A stretch of DNA of 64,000 nt from Rallus limicola (lineage: Eukaryota > Chordata > Aves > Gruiformes > Rallidae): positions 35,945 through 99,944 of the forward strand of contig JAKCOZ010000655.1 of assembly GCA_022605955.1 (NCBI GenBank), written 5' to 3'. Position 1 is the stretch's first letter; each line of letters opens with the position of its first letter. The notes under the pieces are model-generated. The model was not told where the DNA came from. It worked only from the letters and a program-made list of their open reading frames with translations, and ran no database searches. The position numbers were made by a program, and so were the translations under genes. This document shows, in pieces, positions 47,341 through 60,025 of the stretch.

Positions 47341-50300
47341 GTCGCTTTGGCTCTCAGCATTTTCCTTTGCCTGGAAAGAGGGAACATGCCTGGAACCTCC
47401 TACGGTGCTTTTCTCGGCCCTAGCAGACTGCAGTTCAAAACATGCTAAACGTCCAGCAATAACTCCCAAAGTAAAGAAGCTAGGCCTGAAAGGCATAGCT
47501 TGTCTGAAACCTCCTAACAGGACACACGAGCAGCCCCTGTCACTTTGGCTCTCAGCCTTTTCCTTTGCCTGGAAAGAGGGAACATGCCTGGAACCTCCTA
47601 CGGTGCTTTTCTCGGCCCTAGCAAACTGCAGTTCAAAACATGCTAAATGTCCAGCAATAACTCCCAAAGTAAAGAAGCTAGGCCTGAAAGGCATAGCTTG
47701 TCTGAAACCTCCTAACAGGACACACGAGCAGACCCTGTCGCTTTGGCTCTCAGCCTTTTCCTTTGCCTGGAAAGAGGGAACATGCCTGGAACCTCCTACG
47801 GTGCTTTTCTCGGCCCTAGCAGACTGCAGTTCAAAACATGCTAAACGTCCAGCAATAACTCCCAAAGTAAAGAAGCTAGGCCTGAAAGGCATAGCTTGTC
47901 TGAAACCTCCTAACAGGACACCCGAGCAGACCCTGTCACTTTGGCTCTCAGCCTTTTCCTTTGCCTGGAAAGAGGGAACATGCCTGGAACCTCCTACGGT
48001 GCTTTTCTCGGCCCTAGCAGACTGCAGTTCAAAACATGCTAAACGTCCAGCAATAACTCCCAAAGTAAAGAAGCTAGTCCTGAAAGGCATAGCTTGTCTG
48101 AAACCTCCTAACAGGACACACGAGCAGACCCTGTCACTTTGGCTCTCAGCCTTCTCCTTTGCCTGGAAAGAGGGAACATGCCTGGAACCTCCTACGGTGC
48201 TTTTCTCGGCCCTAGCAGACTGCAGTTCAAAACATGCTAAACGTCCAGCAATAACTCCCAAAGTAAAGAAGCTAGGCCTGAAAGGCATAGCTTGTCTGAA
48301 ACCTCCTAACAGGACACACGAGCAGACCCTGTCACTTTGGCTCTCAGCCTTTTCCTTTGCCTGGAAAGAGGGAACATGCCTGGAACCTCCTACGGTGCTT
48401 TTCTCGGCCCTAGCAGACTGCAGTTCAAAACATGCTAAACGTCCAGCAATAACTCCCAAAGTAAAGAAGCTAGGCCTGAAAGGCATAGCTTGTCTGAAAC
48501 CTCCTAACAGGACACACGAGCAGACCCTGTCACTTTGGCTCTCAGCCTTTTCCTTTGCCTGGAAAGAGGGAACATGCCTGGAACCTCCTACGGTGCTTTT
48601 CTCGGCCCTAGCAGACTGCAGTTCAAAACATGCTAAACGTCCAGCAATAACTCCCAAAGTAAAGAAGCGAGGCCTGAAAGGCATAGCTTGTCTGAAACCT
48701 GCTAACAGGACACACGAGCAGACCCTGTCACTTTGGCTCTCAGCCTTTTCCTTTGCCTGGAAAGAGGGAACATGCCTGGAACCTCCTACGGTGCTTTTCT
48801 CGGCCCTAGCAGACTGCAGTTCAAAACATGCTAAACGTCCAGCAATAACTCCCAAAGTAAAGAAGCTAGGCCTGAAAGGCATAGCTTGTCTGAAACCTCC
48901 TAACAGGACACACAAGCAGACCCTGTCACTTTGGCTCTCAGCCTTTTCCTTTGCTTTGAAAGAGGGAACATGCCTGGAACCTCCTACGGTGCTTTTCTCG
49001 GCCCTAGCAGACTGCAATTCAAAACATGCTAAACGTCCAGCAATAACTCCCAAAGTAAAGAAGCTAGGCCTGAAAGGCATAGCTTGTCTGAAACCTCCTA
49101 ACAGGACACACGAGCAAACCCTGTCACTTTGGCTCTCAGCTTTTTCCTTTGCTTGGAAAGAGGGAACATGCCTGGAACCTCCTACGGTGCTTTTCTCGGC
49201 CCTAGCAGACTGCAGCTCAAAACATGCTAAACATCCAGCAATAACTCCCAAAGTAAAGAAGCTAGGCCTGAAAGGCATAGCTTGTCTGAAACCTCCTAAC
49301 AGGACACCCGAGCAGACCCTGTCACTTTGGCTCTCAGCCTTTTCCTTTGCCTGGAAAGAGGGAACATGCCTGGAACCTCCTACGGTGCTTTTCTCGGCCC
49401 TAGCAGACTGCAGTTCAAAACATGCTAAACGTCCAGCAATAACTCCCAAAGTAAAGAAGCGAGGCCTGAAAGGCATAGCTTGTCTGAAACCTCCTAACAG
49501 GACACACGAGCAGACCCTGTCACTTTGGCTCTCAGCCTTTTCCTTTGCCTGGAAAGAGGGAACATGCCTGGAACCTCCTACGGTGCTTTTCTCGGCCCTA
49601 GCAGACTGCAGTTCAAAACATGCTAAACGTCCAGCAATAACTCCCAAAGTAAAGAAGCTAGGCCTGAAAGGCATAGCTTGTCTGAAACCTCCTAACAGGA
49701 CACACGAGCAGACCCTGTCGCTTTGGCTCTCAGCCTTTTCCTTTGCCTGGAAAGAGGGAACATGCCTGGAACCTCCTACGGTGCTTTTCTCGGCCCTAGC
49801 AGACTGCAGTTCAAAACATGCTAAACGTCCAGCAATAACTCCCAAAGTAAAGAAGCTAGGCCTGAAAGGCATAGCTTGTCTGAAACCTCCTAACAGGACA
49901 CCCGAGCAGACCCTGTCACTTTGGCTCTCAGCCTTTTCCTTTGCCTGGAAAGAGGGAACATGCCTGGAACCTCCTACGGTGCTTTTCTCGGCCCTAGCAG
50001 ACTGCAGTTCAAAACATGCTAAACGTCCAGCAATAACTCCCAAAGTAAAGAAGCTAGGCCTGAAAGGCATAGCTTGTCTGAAACCTCCTAACAGGACACA
50101 CGAGCAGACCCTGTCACTTTGGCTCTCAGCCTTTTCCTTTGCCTGGAAAGAGGGAACATGCCTGGAACCTCCTACGGTGCTTTTCTCGGCCCTAGCAGAC
50201 TGCAGTTCAAAACATGCTAAACGTCCAGCAATAACTCCCAAAGTAAAGAAGCTAGGCCTGAAAGGCATAGCTTGTCTGAAACCTCCTAACAGGACACACA

Positions 50301-51300
50301 AGCAGACCCTGTCACTTTGGCTCTCAGCCTTTTCCTTTGCTTTGAAAGAGGGAACATGCCTGGAACCTCCTACGGTGCTTTTCTCGGCCCTAGCAGACTG
50401 CAATTCAAAACATGCTAAACGTCCAGCAATAACTCCCAAAGTAAAGAAGCTAGGCCTGAAAGGCATAGCTTGTCTGAAACCTCCTAACAGGACACACGAG
50501 CAAACCCTGTCACTTTGGCTCTCAGCTTTTTCCTTTGCTTGGAAAGAGGGAACATGCCTGGAACCTCCTACGGTGCTTTTCTCGGCCCTAGCAGACTGCA
50601 GCTCAAAACATGCTAAACATCCAGCAATAACTCCCAAAGTAAAGAAGCTAGGCCTGAAAGGCATAGCTTGTCTGAAACCTCCTAACAGGACACCCGAGCA
50701 GCCCCTGTCACTTTGGCTCTCAGCCTTTTCCTTTGCCTGGAAAGAGGGAACATGCCTGGAACCTCCTACGGTGCTTTTCTCGGCCCTAGCAGACTGCAGT
50801 TCAAAACATGCTAAACGTCCAGCAATAACTCCCAAAGTAAAGAAGCTAGGCCTGAAAGGCATAGCTTGTCTGAAACCTCCTAACAGGACACCCGAGCAGA
50901 CCCTGTCACTTTGGCTCTCAGCCTTTTCCTTTGCCTGGAAAGAGGGAACATGCCTGGAACCTCCTACGGTGCTTTTCTCGGCCCTAGCAGACTGCAGTTC
51001 AAAACATGCTAAACGTCCAGCAATAACTCCCAAAGTAAAGAAGCTAGGCCTGAAAGGCATAGCTTGTCTGAAACCTCCTAACAGGACACACGAGCAGACC
51101 CTGTCACTTTGGCTCTCAGCCTTTTCCTTTGCCTGGAAAGAGGGAACATGCCTGGAACCTCCTACGGTGCTTTTCTCGGCCCTAGCAGACTGCAGTTCAA
51201 AACATGCTAAACGTCCAGCAATAACTCCCAAAGTAAAGAAGCTAGGCCTGAAAGGCATAGCTTGTCTGAAACCTCCTAACAGGACACCCGAGCAGACCCT
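47341..51300. repeat. 20-unit higher-order repeat, right region, copy 1
   Basis: It starts at a unit with GTCGCTTTGG plus AGCATTTTCC. Inside are GCAAACTGCAG at +280, AAGCTAGTCC at +730 and GCTTTGAAAG at +1612 and +2998. The first three markers recur 3,960 bp later at identical offsets. A related start unit lies at 38187, also with GCAAACTGCAG at +280. Confidence 0.85.
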
Positions 51301-54072
51301 GTCGCTTTGGCTCTCAGCATTTTCCTTTGCCTGGAAAGAGGGAACATGCCTGGAACCTCCTACGGTGCTTTTCTCGGCCCTAGCAGACTGCAGTTCAAAA
51401 CATGCTAAACGTCCAGCAATAACTCCCAAAGTAAAGAAGCTAGGCCTGAAAGGCATAGCTTGTCTGAAACCTCCTAACAGGACACACGAGCAGCCCCTGT
51501 CACTTTGGCTCTCAGCCTTTTCCTTTGCCTGGAAAGAGGGAACATGCCTGGAACCTCCTACGGTGCTTTTCTCGGCCCTAGCAAACTGCAGTTCAAAACA
51601 TGCTAAATGTCCAGCAATAACTCCCAAAGTAAAGAAGCTAGGCCTGAAAGGCATAGCTTGTCTGAAACCTCCTAACAGGACACACGAGCAGACCCTGTCG
51701 CTTTGGCTCTCAGCCTTTTCCTTTGCCTGGAAAGAGGGAACATGCCTGGAACCTCCTACGGTGCTTTTCTCGGCCCTAGCAGACTGCAGTTCAAAACATG
51801 CTAAACGTCCAGCAATAACTCCCAAAGTAAAGAAGCTAGGCCTGAAAGGCATAGCTTGTCTGAAACCTCCTAACAGGACACCCGAGCAGACCCTGTCACT
51901 TTGGCTCTCAGCCTTTTCCTTTGCCTGGAAAGAGGGAACATGCCTGGAACCTCCTACGGTGCTTTTCTCGGCCCTAGCAGACTGCAGTTCAAAACATGCT
52001 AAACGTCCAGCAATAACTCCCAAAGTAAAGAAGCTAGTCCTGAAAGGCATAGCTTGTCTGAAACCTCCTAACAGGACACACGAGCAGACCCTGTCACTTT
52101 GGCTCTCAGCCTTCTCCTTTGCCTGGAAAGAGGGAACATGCCTGGAACCTCCTACGGTGCTTTTCTCGGCCCTAGCAGACTGCAGTTCAAAACATGCTAA
52201 ACGTCCAGCAATAACTCCCAAAGTAAAGAAGCTAGGCCTGAAAGGCATAGCTTGTCTGAAACCTCCTAACAGGACACACGAGCAGACCCTGTCACTTTGG
52301 CTCTCAGCCTTTTCCTTTGCCTGGAAAGAGGGAACATGCCTGGAACCTCCTACGGTGCTTTTCTCGGCCCTAGCAGACTGCAGTTCAAAACATGCTAAAC
52401 GTCCAGCAATAACTCCCAAAGTAAAGACGCTAGGCCTGAAAGGCATAGCTTGTCTGAAACCTCCTAACAGGACACACGAGCAGACCCTGTCACTTTGGCT
52501 CTCAGCCTTTTCCTTTGCCTGGAAAGAGGGAACATGCCTGGAACCTCCTACGGTGCTTTTCTCGGCCCTAGCAGACTGCAGTTCAAAACATGCTAAACGT
52601 CCAGCAATAACTCCCAAAGTAAAGAAGCTAGGCCTGAAAGGCATAGCTTGTCTGAAACCTCCTAACAGGACACACGAGCAGACCCTGTCACTTTGGCTCT
52701 CAGCCTTTTCCTTTGCCTGGAAAGAGGGAAAATGCCTGGAACCTCCTACGGTGCTTTTCTCGGCCCTAGCAGTCTGCAGTTCAAAACATGCTAAACGTCC
52801 AGCAATAACTCCCAAAGTAAAGAAGCTAGGCCTGAAAGGCATAGCTTGTCTGAAACCTCCTAACAGGACACACAAGCAGACCCTGTCACTTTGGCTCTCA
52901 GCCTTTTCCTTTGCTTTGAAAGAGGGAACATGCCTGGAACCTCCTACGGTGCTTTTCTCGGCCCTAGCAGACTGCAATTCAAAACATGCTAAACGTCCAG
53001 CAATAACTCCCAAAGTAAAGAAGCTAGGCCTGAAAGGCATAGCTTGTCTGAAACCTCCTAACAGGACACACGAGCAAACCCTGTCACTTTGGCTCTCAGC
53101 TTTTTCCTTTGCTTGGAAAGAGGGAACATGCCTGGAACCTCCTACGGTGCTTTTCTCGGCCCTAGCAGACTGCAGCTCAAAACATGCTAAACATCCAGCA
53201 ATAACTCCCAAAGTAAAGAAGCTAGGCCTGAAAGGCATAGCTTGTCTGAAACCTCCTAACAGGACACCCGAGCAGACCCTGTCACTTTGGCTCTCAGCCT
53301 TTTCCTTTGCCTGGAAAGAGGGAACATGCCTGGAACCTCCTACGGTGCTTTTCTCGGCCCTAGCAGACTGCAGTTCAAAACATGCTAAACGTCCAGCAAT
53401 AACTCCCAAAGTAAAGAAGCTAGGCCTGAAAGGCATAGCTTGTCTGAAACCTCCTAACAGGACACACGAGCAGACCCTGTCGCTTTGGCTCTCAGCCTTT
53501 TCCTTTGCCTGGAAAGAGGGAACATGCCTGGAACCTCCTACGGTGCTTTTCTCGGCCCTAGCAGACTGCAGTTCAAAACATGCTAAACGTCCAGCAATAA
53601 CTCCCAAAGTAAAGAAGCGAGGCCTGAAAGGCATAGCTTGTCTGAAACCTCCTAACAGGACACACGAGCAGACCCTGTCACTTTGGCTCTCAGCCTTTTC
53701 CTTTGCCTGGAAAGAGGGAACATGCCTGGAACCTCCTACGGTGCTTTTCTCGGCCCTAGCAGACTGCAGTTCAAAACATGCTAAACGTCCAGCAATAACT
53801 CCCAAAGTAAAGAAGCTAGGCCTGAAAGGCATAGCTTGTCTGAAACCTCCTAACAGGACACACGAGCAGACCCTGTCGCTTTGGCTCTCAGCCTTTTCCT
53901 TTGCCTGGAAAGAGGGAACATGCCTGGAACCTCCTACGGTGCTTTTCTCGGCCCTAGCAGACTGCAGTTCAAAACATGCTAAACGTCCAGCAATAACTCC
54001 CAAAGTAAAGAAGCTAGGCCTGAAAGGCATAGCTTGTCTGAAACCTCCTAACAGGACACCCGAGCAGACCCT
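51301..54072. repeat. Higher-order repeat, right region, copy 2 (14 units)
   Basis: Its markers match copy 1 at +280, +730 and +1612. The next start marker comes after 2,772 bp (14 units), so six units are missing relative to copy 1, as expected from unequal exchange. Confidence 0.83.
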
Positions 54073-57000
54073 GTCGCTTTGGCTCTCAGCATTTTCCTTT
54101 GCCTGGAAAGAGGGAACATGCCTGGAACCTCCTACGGTGCTTTTCTCGGCCCTAGCAGACTGCAGTTCAAAACATGCTAAACGTCCAGCAATAACTCCCA
54201 AAGTAAAGAAGCTAGGCCTGAAAGGCATAGCTTGTCTGAAACCTCCTAACAGGACACACGAGCAGCCCCTGTCACTTTGGCTCTCAGCCTTTTCCTTTGC
54301 CTGGAAAGAGGGAACATGCCTGGAACCTCCTACGGTGCTTTTCTCGGCCCTAGCAAACTGCAGTTCAAAACATGCTAAATGTCCAGCAATAACTCCCAAA
54401 GTAAAGAAGCTAGGCCTGAAAGGCATAGCTTGTCTGAAACCTCCTAACAGGACACACGAGCAGACCCTGTCGCTTTGGCTCTCAGCCTTTTCCTTTGCCT
54501 GGAAAGAGGGAACATGCCTGGAACCTCCTACGGTGCTTTTCTCGGCCCTAGCAGACTGCAGTTCAAAACATGCTAAACGTCCAGCAATAACTCCCAAAGT
54601 AAAGAAGCTAGGCCTGAAAGGCATAGCTTGTCTGAAACCTCCTAACAGGACACCCGAGCAGACCCTGTCACTTTGGCTCTCAGCCTTTTCCTTTGCCTGG
54701 AAAGAGGGAACATGCCTGGAACCTCCTACGGTGCTTTTCTCGGCCCTAGCAGACTGCAGTTCAAAACATGCTAAACGTCCAGCAATAACTCCCAAAGTAA
54801 AGAAGCTAGTCCTGAAAGGCATAGCTTGTCTGAAACCTCCTAACAGGACACACGAGCAGACCCTGTCACTTTGGCTCTCAGCCTTCTCCTTTGCCTGGAA
54901 AGAGGGAACATGCCTGGAACCTCCTACGGTGCTTTTCTCGGCCCTAGCAGACTGCAGTTCAAAACATGCTAAACGTCCAGCAATAACTCCCAAAGTAAAG
55001 ACGCTAGGCCTGAAAGGCATAGCTTGTCTGAAACCTCCTAACAGGACACACGAGCAGACCCTGTCACTTTGGCTCTCAGCCTTTTCCTTTGCCTGGAAAG
55101 AGGGAACATGCCTGGAACCTCCTACGGTGCTTTTCTCGGCCCTAGCAGACTGCAGTTCAAAACATGCTAAACGTCCAGCAATAACTCCCAAAGTAAAGAA
55201 GCTAGGCCTGAAAGGCATAGCTTGTCTGAAACCTCCTAACAGGACACACGAGCAGACCCTGTCACTTTGGCTCTCAGCCTTTTCCTTTGCCTGGAAAGAG
55301 GGAACATGCCTGGAACCTCCTACGGTGCTTTTCTCGGCCCTAGCAGACTGCAGTTCAAAACATGCTAAACGTCCAGCAATAACTCCCAAAGTAAAGAAGC
55401 TAGGCCTGAAAGGCATAGCTTGTCTGAAACCTCCTAACAGGACACACAAGCAGACCCTGTCACTTTGGCTCTCAGCCTTTTCCTTTGCTTTGAAAGAGGG
55501 AACATGCCTGGAACCTCCTACGGTGCTTTTTCTCGGCCCTAGCAGACTGCAATTCAAAACATGCTAAACGTCCAGCAATAACTCCCAAAGTAAAGAAGCT
55601 AGGCCTGAAAGGCATAGCTTGTCTGAAACCTCCTAACAGGACACACGAGCAAACCCTGTCACTTTGGCTCTCAGCTTTTTCCTTTGCTTGGAAAGAGGGA
55701 ACATGCCTGGAACCTCCTACGGTGCTTTTCTCGGCCCTAGCAGACTGCAGCTCAAAACATGCTAAACATCCAGCAATAACTCCCAAAGTAAAGAAGCTAG
55801 GCCTGAAAGGCATAGCTTGTCTGAAACCTCCTAACAGGACACCCGAGCAGACCCTGTCACTTTGGCTCTCAGCCTTTTCCTTTGCCTGGAAAGAGGGAAC
55901 ATGCCTGGAACCTCCTACGGTGCTTTTCTCGGCCCTAGCAGACTGCAGTTCAAAACATGCTAAACGTCCAGCAATAACTCCCAAAGTAAAGAAGCTAGGC
56001 CTGAAAGGCATAGCTTGTCTGAAACCTCCTAACAGGACACACGAGCAGACCCTGTCGCTTTGGCTCTCAGCCTTTTCCTTTGCCTGGAAAGAGGGAACAT
56101 GCCTGGAACCTCCTACGGTGCTTTTCTCGGCCCTAGCAGACTGCAGTTCAAAACATGCTAAACGTCCAGCAATAACTCCCAAAGTAAAGAAGCGAGGCCT
56201 GAAAGGCATAGCTTGTCTGAAACCTCCTAACAGGACACACGAGCAGACCCTGTCACTTTGGCTCTCAGCCTTTTCCTTTGCCTGGAAAGAGGGAACATGC
56301 CTGGAACCTCCTACGGTGCTTTTCTCGGCCCTAGCAGACTGCAGTTCAAAACATGCTAAACGTCCAGCAATAACTCCCAAAGTAAAGAAGCTAGGCCTGA
56401 AAGGCATAGCTTGTCTGAAACCTCCTAACAGGACACACGAGCAGACCCTGTCGCTTTGGCTCTCAGCCTTTTCCTTTGCCTGGAAAGAGGGAACATGCCT
56501 GGAACCTCCTACGGTGCTTTTTCTCGGCCCTAGCAGACTGCAGTTCAAAACATGCTAAACGTCCAGCAATAACTCCCAAAGTAAAGAAGCTAGGCCTGAA
56601 AGGCATAGCTTGTCTGAAACCTCCTAACAGGACACCCGAGCAGACCCTGTCACTTTGGCTCTCAGCCTTTTCCTTTGCCTGGAAAGAGGGAACATGCCTG
56701 GAACCTCCTACGGTGCTTTTCTCGGCCCTAGCAGACTGCAGTTCAAAACATGCTAAACGTCCAGCAATAACTCCCAAAGTAAAGAAGCTAGGCCTGAAAG
56801 GCATAGCTTGTCTGAAACCTCCTAACAGGACACACGAGCAGACCCTGTCACTTTGGCTCTCAGCCTTTTCCTTTGCCTGGAAAGAGGGAACATGCCTGGA
56901 ACCTCCTACGGTGCTTTTCTCGGCCCTAGCAGACTGCAGTTCAAAACATGCTAAACGTCCAGCAATAACTCCCAAAGTAAAGAAGCTAGGCCTGAAAGGC

Positions 57001-58034
57001 ATAGCTTGTCTGAAACCTCCTAACAGGACACACAAGCAGACCCTGTCACTTTGGCTCTCAGCCTTTTCCTTTGCTTTGAAAGAGGGAACATGCCTGGAAC
57101 CTCCTACGGTGCTTTTCTCGGCCCTAGCAGACTGCAATTCAAAACATGCTAAACGTCCAGCAATAACTCCCAAAGTAAAGAAGCTAGGCCTGAAAGGCAT
57201 AGCTTGTCTGAAACCTCCTAACAGGACACACGAGCAAACCCTGTCACTTTGGCTCTCAGCTTTTTCCTTTGCTTGGAAAGAGGGAACATGCCTGGAACCT
57301 CCTACGGTGCTTTTCTCGGCCCTAGCAGACTGCAGCTCAAAACATGCTAAACATCCAGCAATAACTCCCAAAGTAAAGAAGCTAGGCCTGAAAGGCATAG
57401 CTTGTCTGAAACCTCCTAACAGGACACCCGAGCAGCCCCTGTCACTTTGGCTCTCAGCCTTTTCCTTTGCCTGGAAAGAGGGAACATGCCTGGAACCTCC
57501 TACGGTGCTTTTCTCGGCCCTAGCAGACTGCAGTTCAAAACATGCTAAACGTCCAGCAATAACTCCCAAAGTAAAGAAGCTAGGCCTGAAAGGCATAGCT
57601 TGTCTGAAACCTCCTAACAGGACACCCGAGCAGACCCTGTCACTTTGGCTCTCAGCCTTTTCCTTTGCCTGGAAAGAGGGAACATGCCTGGAACCTCCTA
57701 CGGTGCTTTTCTCGGCCCTAGCAGACTGCAGTTCAAAACATGCTAAACGTCCAGCAATAACTCCCAAAGTAAAGAAGCTAGGCCTGAAAGGCATAGCTTG
57801 TCTGAAACCTCCTAACAGGACACACGAGCAGACCCTGTCACTTTGGCTCTCAGCCTTTTCCTTTGCCTGGAAAGAGGGAACATGCCTGGAACCTCCTACG
57901 GTGCTTTTCTCGGCCCTAGCAGACTGCAGTTCAAAACATGCTAAACGTCCAGCAATAACTCCCAAAGTAAAGAAGCTAGGCCTGAAAGGCATAGCTTGTC
58001 TGAAACCTCCTAACAGGACACCCGAGCAGACCCT
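54073..58034. repeat. Higher-order repeat, right region, copy 3 (20 units)
   Basis: Its markers lie at +280 and +730 as in copy 1. GCTTTGAAAG is at +1414, one unit early, and again at +3000. Total length is 3,960 plus two single-base T insertions (near 55530 and 56520). One unit was lost and another gained within the copy. Confidence 0.82.
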
Positions 58035-60025
58035 GTCGCTTTGGCTCTCAGCATTTTCCTTTGCCTGGAAAGAGGGAACATGCCTGGAACCTCCTACGGT
58101 GCTTTTCTCGGCCCTAGCAGACTGCAGTTCAAAACATGCTAAACGTCCAGCAATAACTCCCAAAGTAAAGAAGCTAGGCCTGAAAGGCATAGCTTGTCTG
58201 AAACCTCCTAACAGGACACACGAGCAGCCCCTGTCACTTTGGCTCTCAGCCTTTTCCTTTGCCTGGAAAGAGGGAACATGCCTGGAACCTCCTACGGTGC
58301 TTTTCTCGGCCCTAGCAAACTGCAGTTCAAAACATGCTAAATGTCCAGCAATAACTCCCAAAGTAAAGAAGCTAGGCCTGAAAGGCATAGCTTGTCTGAA
58401 ACCTCCTAACAGGACACACGAGCAGACCCTGTCGCTTTGGCTCTCAGCCTTTTCCTTTGCCTGGAAAGAGGGAACATGCCTGGAACCTCCTACGGTGCTT
58501 TTCTCGGCCCTAGCAGACTGCAGTTCAAAACATGCTAAACGTCCAGCAATAACTCCCAAAGTAAAGAAGCTAGGCCTGAAAGGCATAGCTTGTCTGAAAC
58601 CTCCTAACAGGACACCCGAGCAGACCCTGTCACTTTGGCTCTCAGCCTTTTCCTTTGCCTGGAAAGAGGGAACATGCCTGGAACCTCCTACGGTGCTTTT
58701 CTCGGCCCTAGCAGACTGCAGTTCAAAACATGCTAAACGTCCAGCAATAACTCCCAAAGTAAAGAAGCTAGGCCTGAAAGGCATAGCTTGTCTGAAACCT
58801 CCTAACAGGACACACGAGCAGACCCTGTCACTTTGGCTCTCAGCCTTTTCCTTTGCCTGGAAAGAGGGAACATGCCTGGAACCTCCTACGGTGCTTTTTC
58901 TCGGCCCTAGCAGACTGCAGTTTCAAAACATGCTAAACGTCCAGCAATAAACTCCCAAAGTAAAGAAGCTAGGCCTGAAAGGCATAGCTTGTCTGAAACC
59001 TCCTAACAGGACACACAAGCAGACCCTGTCACTTTGGCTCTCAGCCTTTTCCTTTGCTTTGAAAGAGGGAACATGCCTGGAACCTCCTACGGTGCTTTTC
59101 TCGGCCCTAGCAGACTGCAATTCAAAACATGCTAAACGTCCAGCAATAACTCCCAAAGTAAAGAAGCTAGGCCTGAAAGGCATAGCTTGTCTGAAACCTC
59201 CTAACAGGACACACGAGCAAACCCTGTCACTTTGGCTCTCAGCTTTTTCCTTTGCTTGGAAAGAGGGAACATGCCTGGAACCTCCTACGGTGCTTTTCTC
59301 GGCCCTAGCAGACTGCAGCTCAAAACATGCTAAACATCCAGCAATAACTCCCAAAGTAAAGAAGCTAGGCCTGAAAGGCATAGCTTGTCTGAAACCTCCT
59401 AACAGGACACCCGAGCAGCCCCCTGTCACTTTGGCTCTCAGCCTTTTTCCTTTGCCTGGAAAGAGGGAACATGCCTGGAACCTCCTACGGTGCTTTTCTC
59501 GGCCCTAGCAGACTGCAGTTCAAAACATGCTAAACGTCCAGCAATAACTCCCAAAGTAAAGAAGCTAGGCCTGAAAGGCATAGCTTGTCTGAAACCTCCT
59601 AACAGGACACCCGAGCAGACCCTGTCACTTTGGCTCTCAGCCTTTTCCTTTGCCTGGAAAGAGGGAACATGCCTGGAACCCTCCTACGGTGCTTTTCTCG
59701 GCCCTAGCAGACTGCAGTTCAAAACATGCTAAACGTCCCAGCAATAACTCCCAAAGTAAAGAAGCTAGGCCTGAAAGGCATAGCTTGTCTGAAACCTCCT
59801 AACAGGACACACGAGCAGACCCTGTCACTTTGGCTCTCAGCCTTTTCCTTTGCCTGGAAAGAGGGAACATGCCTGGAAACCTCCTACGGTGCTTTTTCTC
59901 GGCCCTAGCAGACTGCAGTTCAAAAACATGCTAAACGTCCAGCAATAACTCCCAAAGTAAAGAAGCTAGGCCTGAAAGGCATAGCTTGTCTGAAACCTCC
60001 TAACAGGGACACCCGAGCAGACCCT
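58035..60025. repeat. Higher-order repeat, right region, copy 4 (10 units)
   Basis: The start marker is at 58035 and GCAAACTGCAG is at +280. The next start marker follows after ten units plus 11 bases of single-base insertions. The AAGCTAGTCC unit is absent. Single-base insertions begin at about 58895, inside this copy. Confidence 0.75.

Larger units (their letters stand above)
27630..58890. repeat. 198-bp satellite array, right of the LTR
   Basis: The same unit and orientation continue as on the left. Palindromes lie at 27866, 30090, 31325, 34342 and 44484, at intervals of 11, 6, 15 and 51 units after allowing for the 47-bp insertions and small deletions. One-base deletions occur near 29842, 34889, 35181 and 43798, and one-base T insertions near 55530 and 56520. 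From about 36 kb onward several derived variants are common that are rare or absent on the left: GTCGCTTTGG, AGCATTTTCC, GCTTTGAAAG, CCTGCTAACAGG and GCAAACTGCAG. The two sides therefore have partly separate amplification histories. No gene or unrelated sequence is visible. Confidence 0.97.

Noticed and set aside
46723..55557. Minus-strand open frame of 2,944 codons as a protein gene
   Set aside because: It is the same effect on the other strand: an ATG occurs in almost every unit, there is no promoter or splice context, and no known domain is seen.
44633..55567. Plus-strand open frame of 3,644 codons (and similar ones such as 8025-17456) as a giant repeat protein
   Set aside because: It begins with GTG inside a satellite unit, runs only as long as no indel or stop occurs, and the opposite strand is equally open. 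The 198-bp period explains it. The common unit variants alter residues freely.
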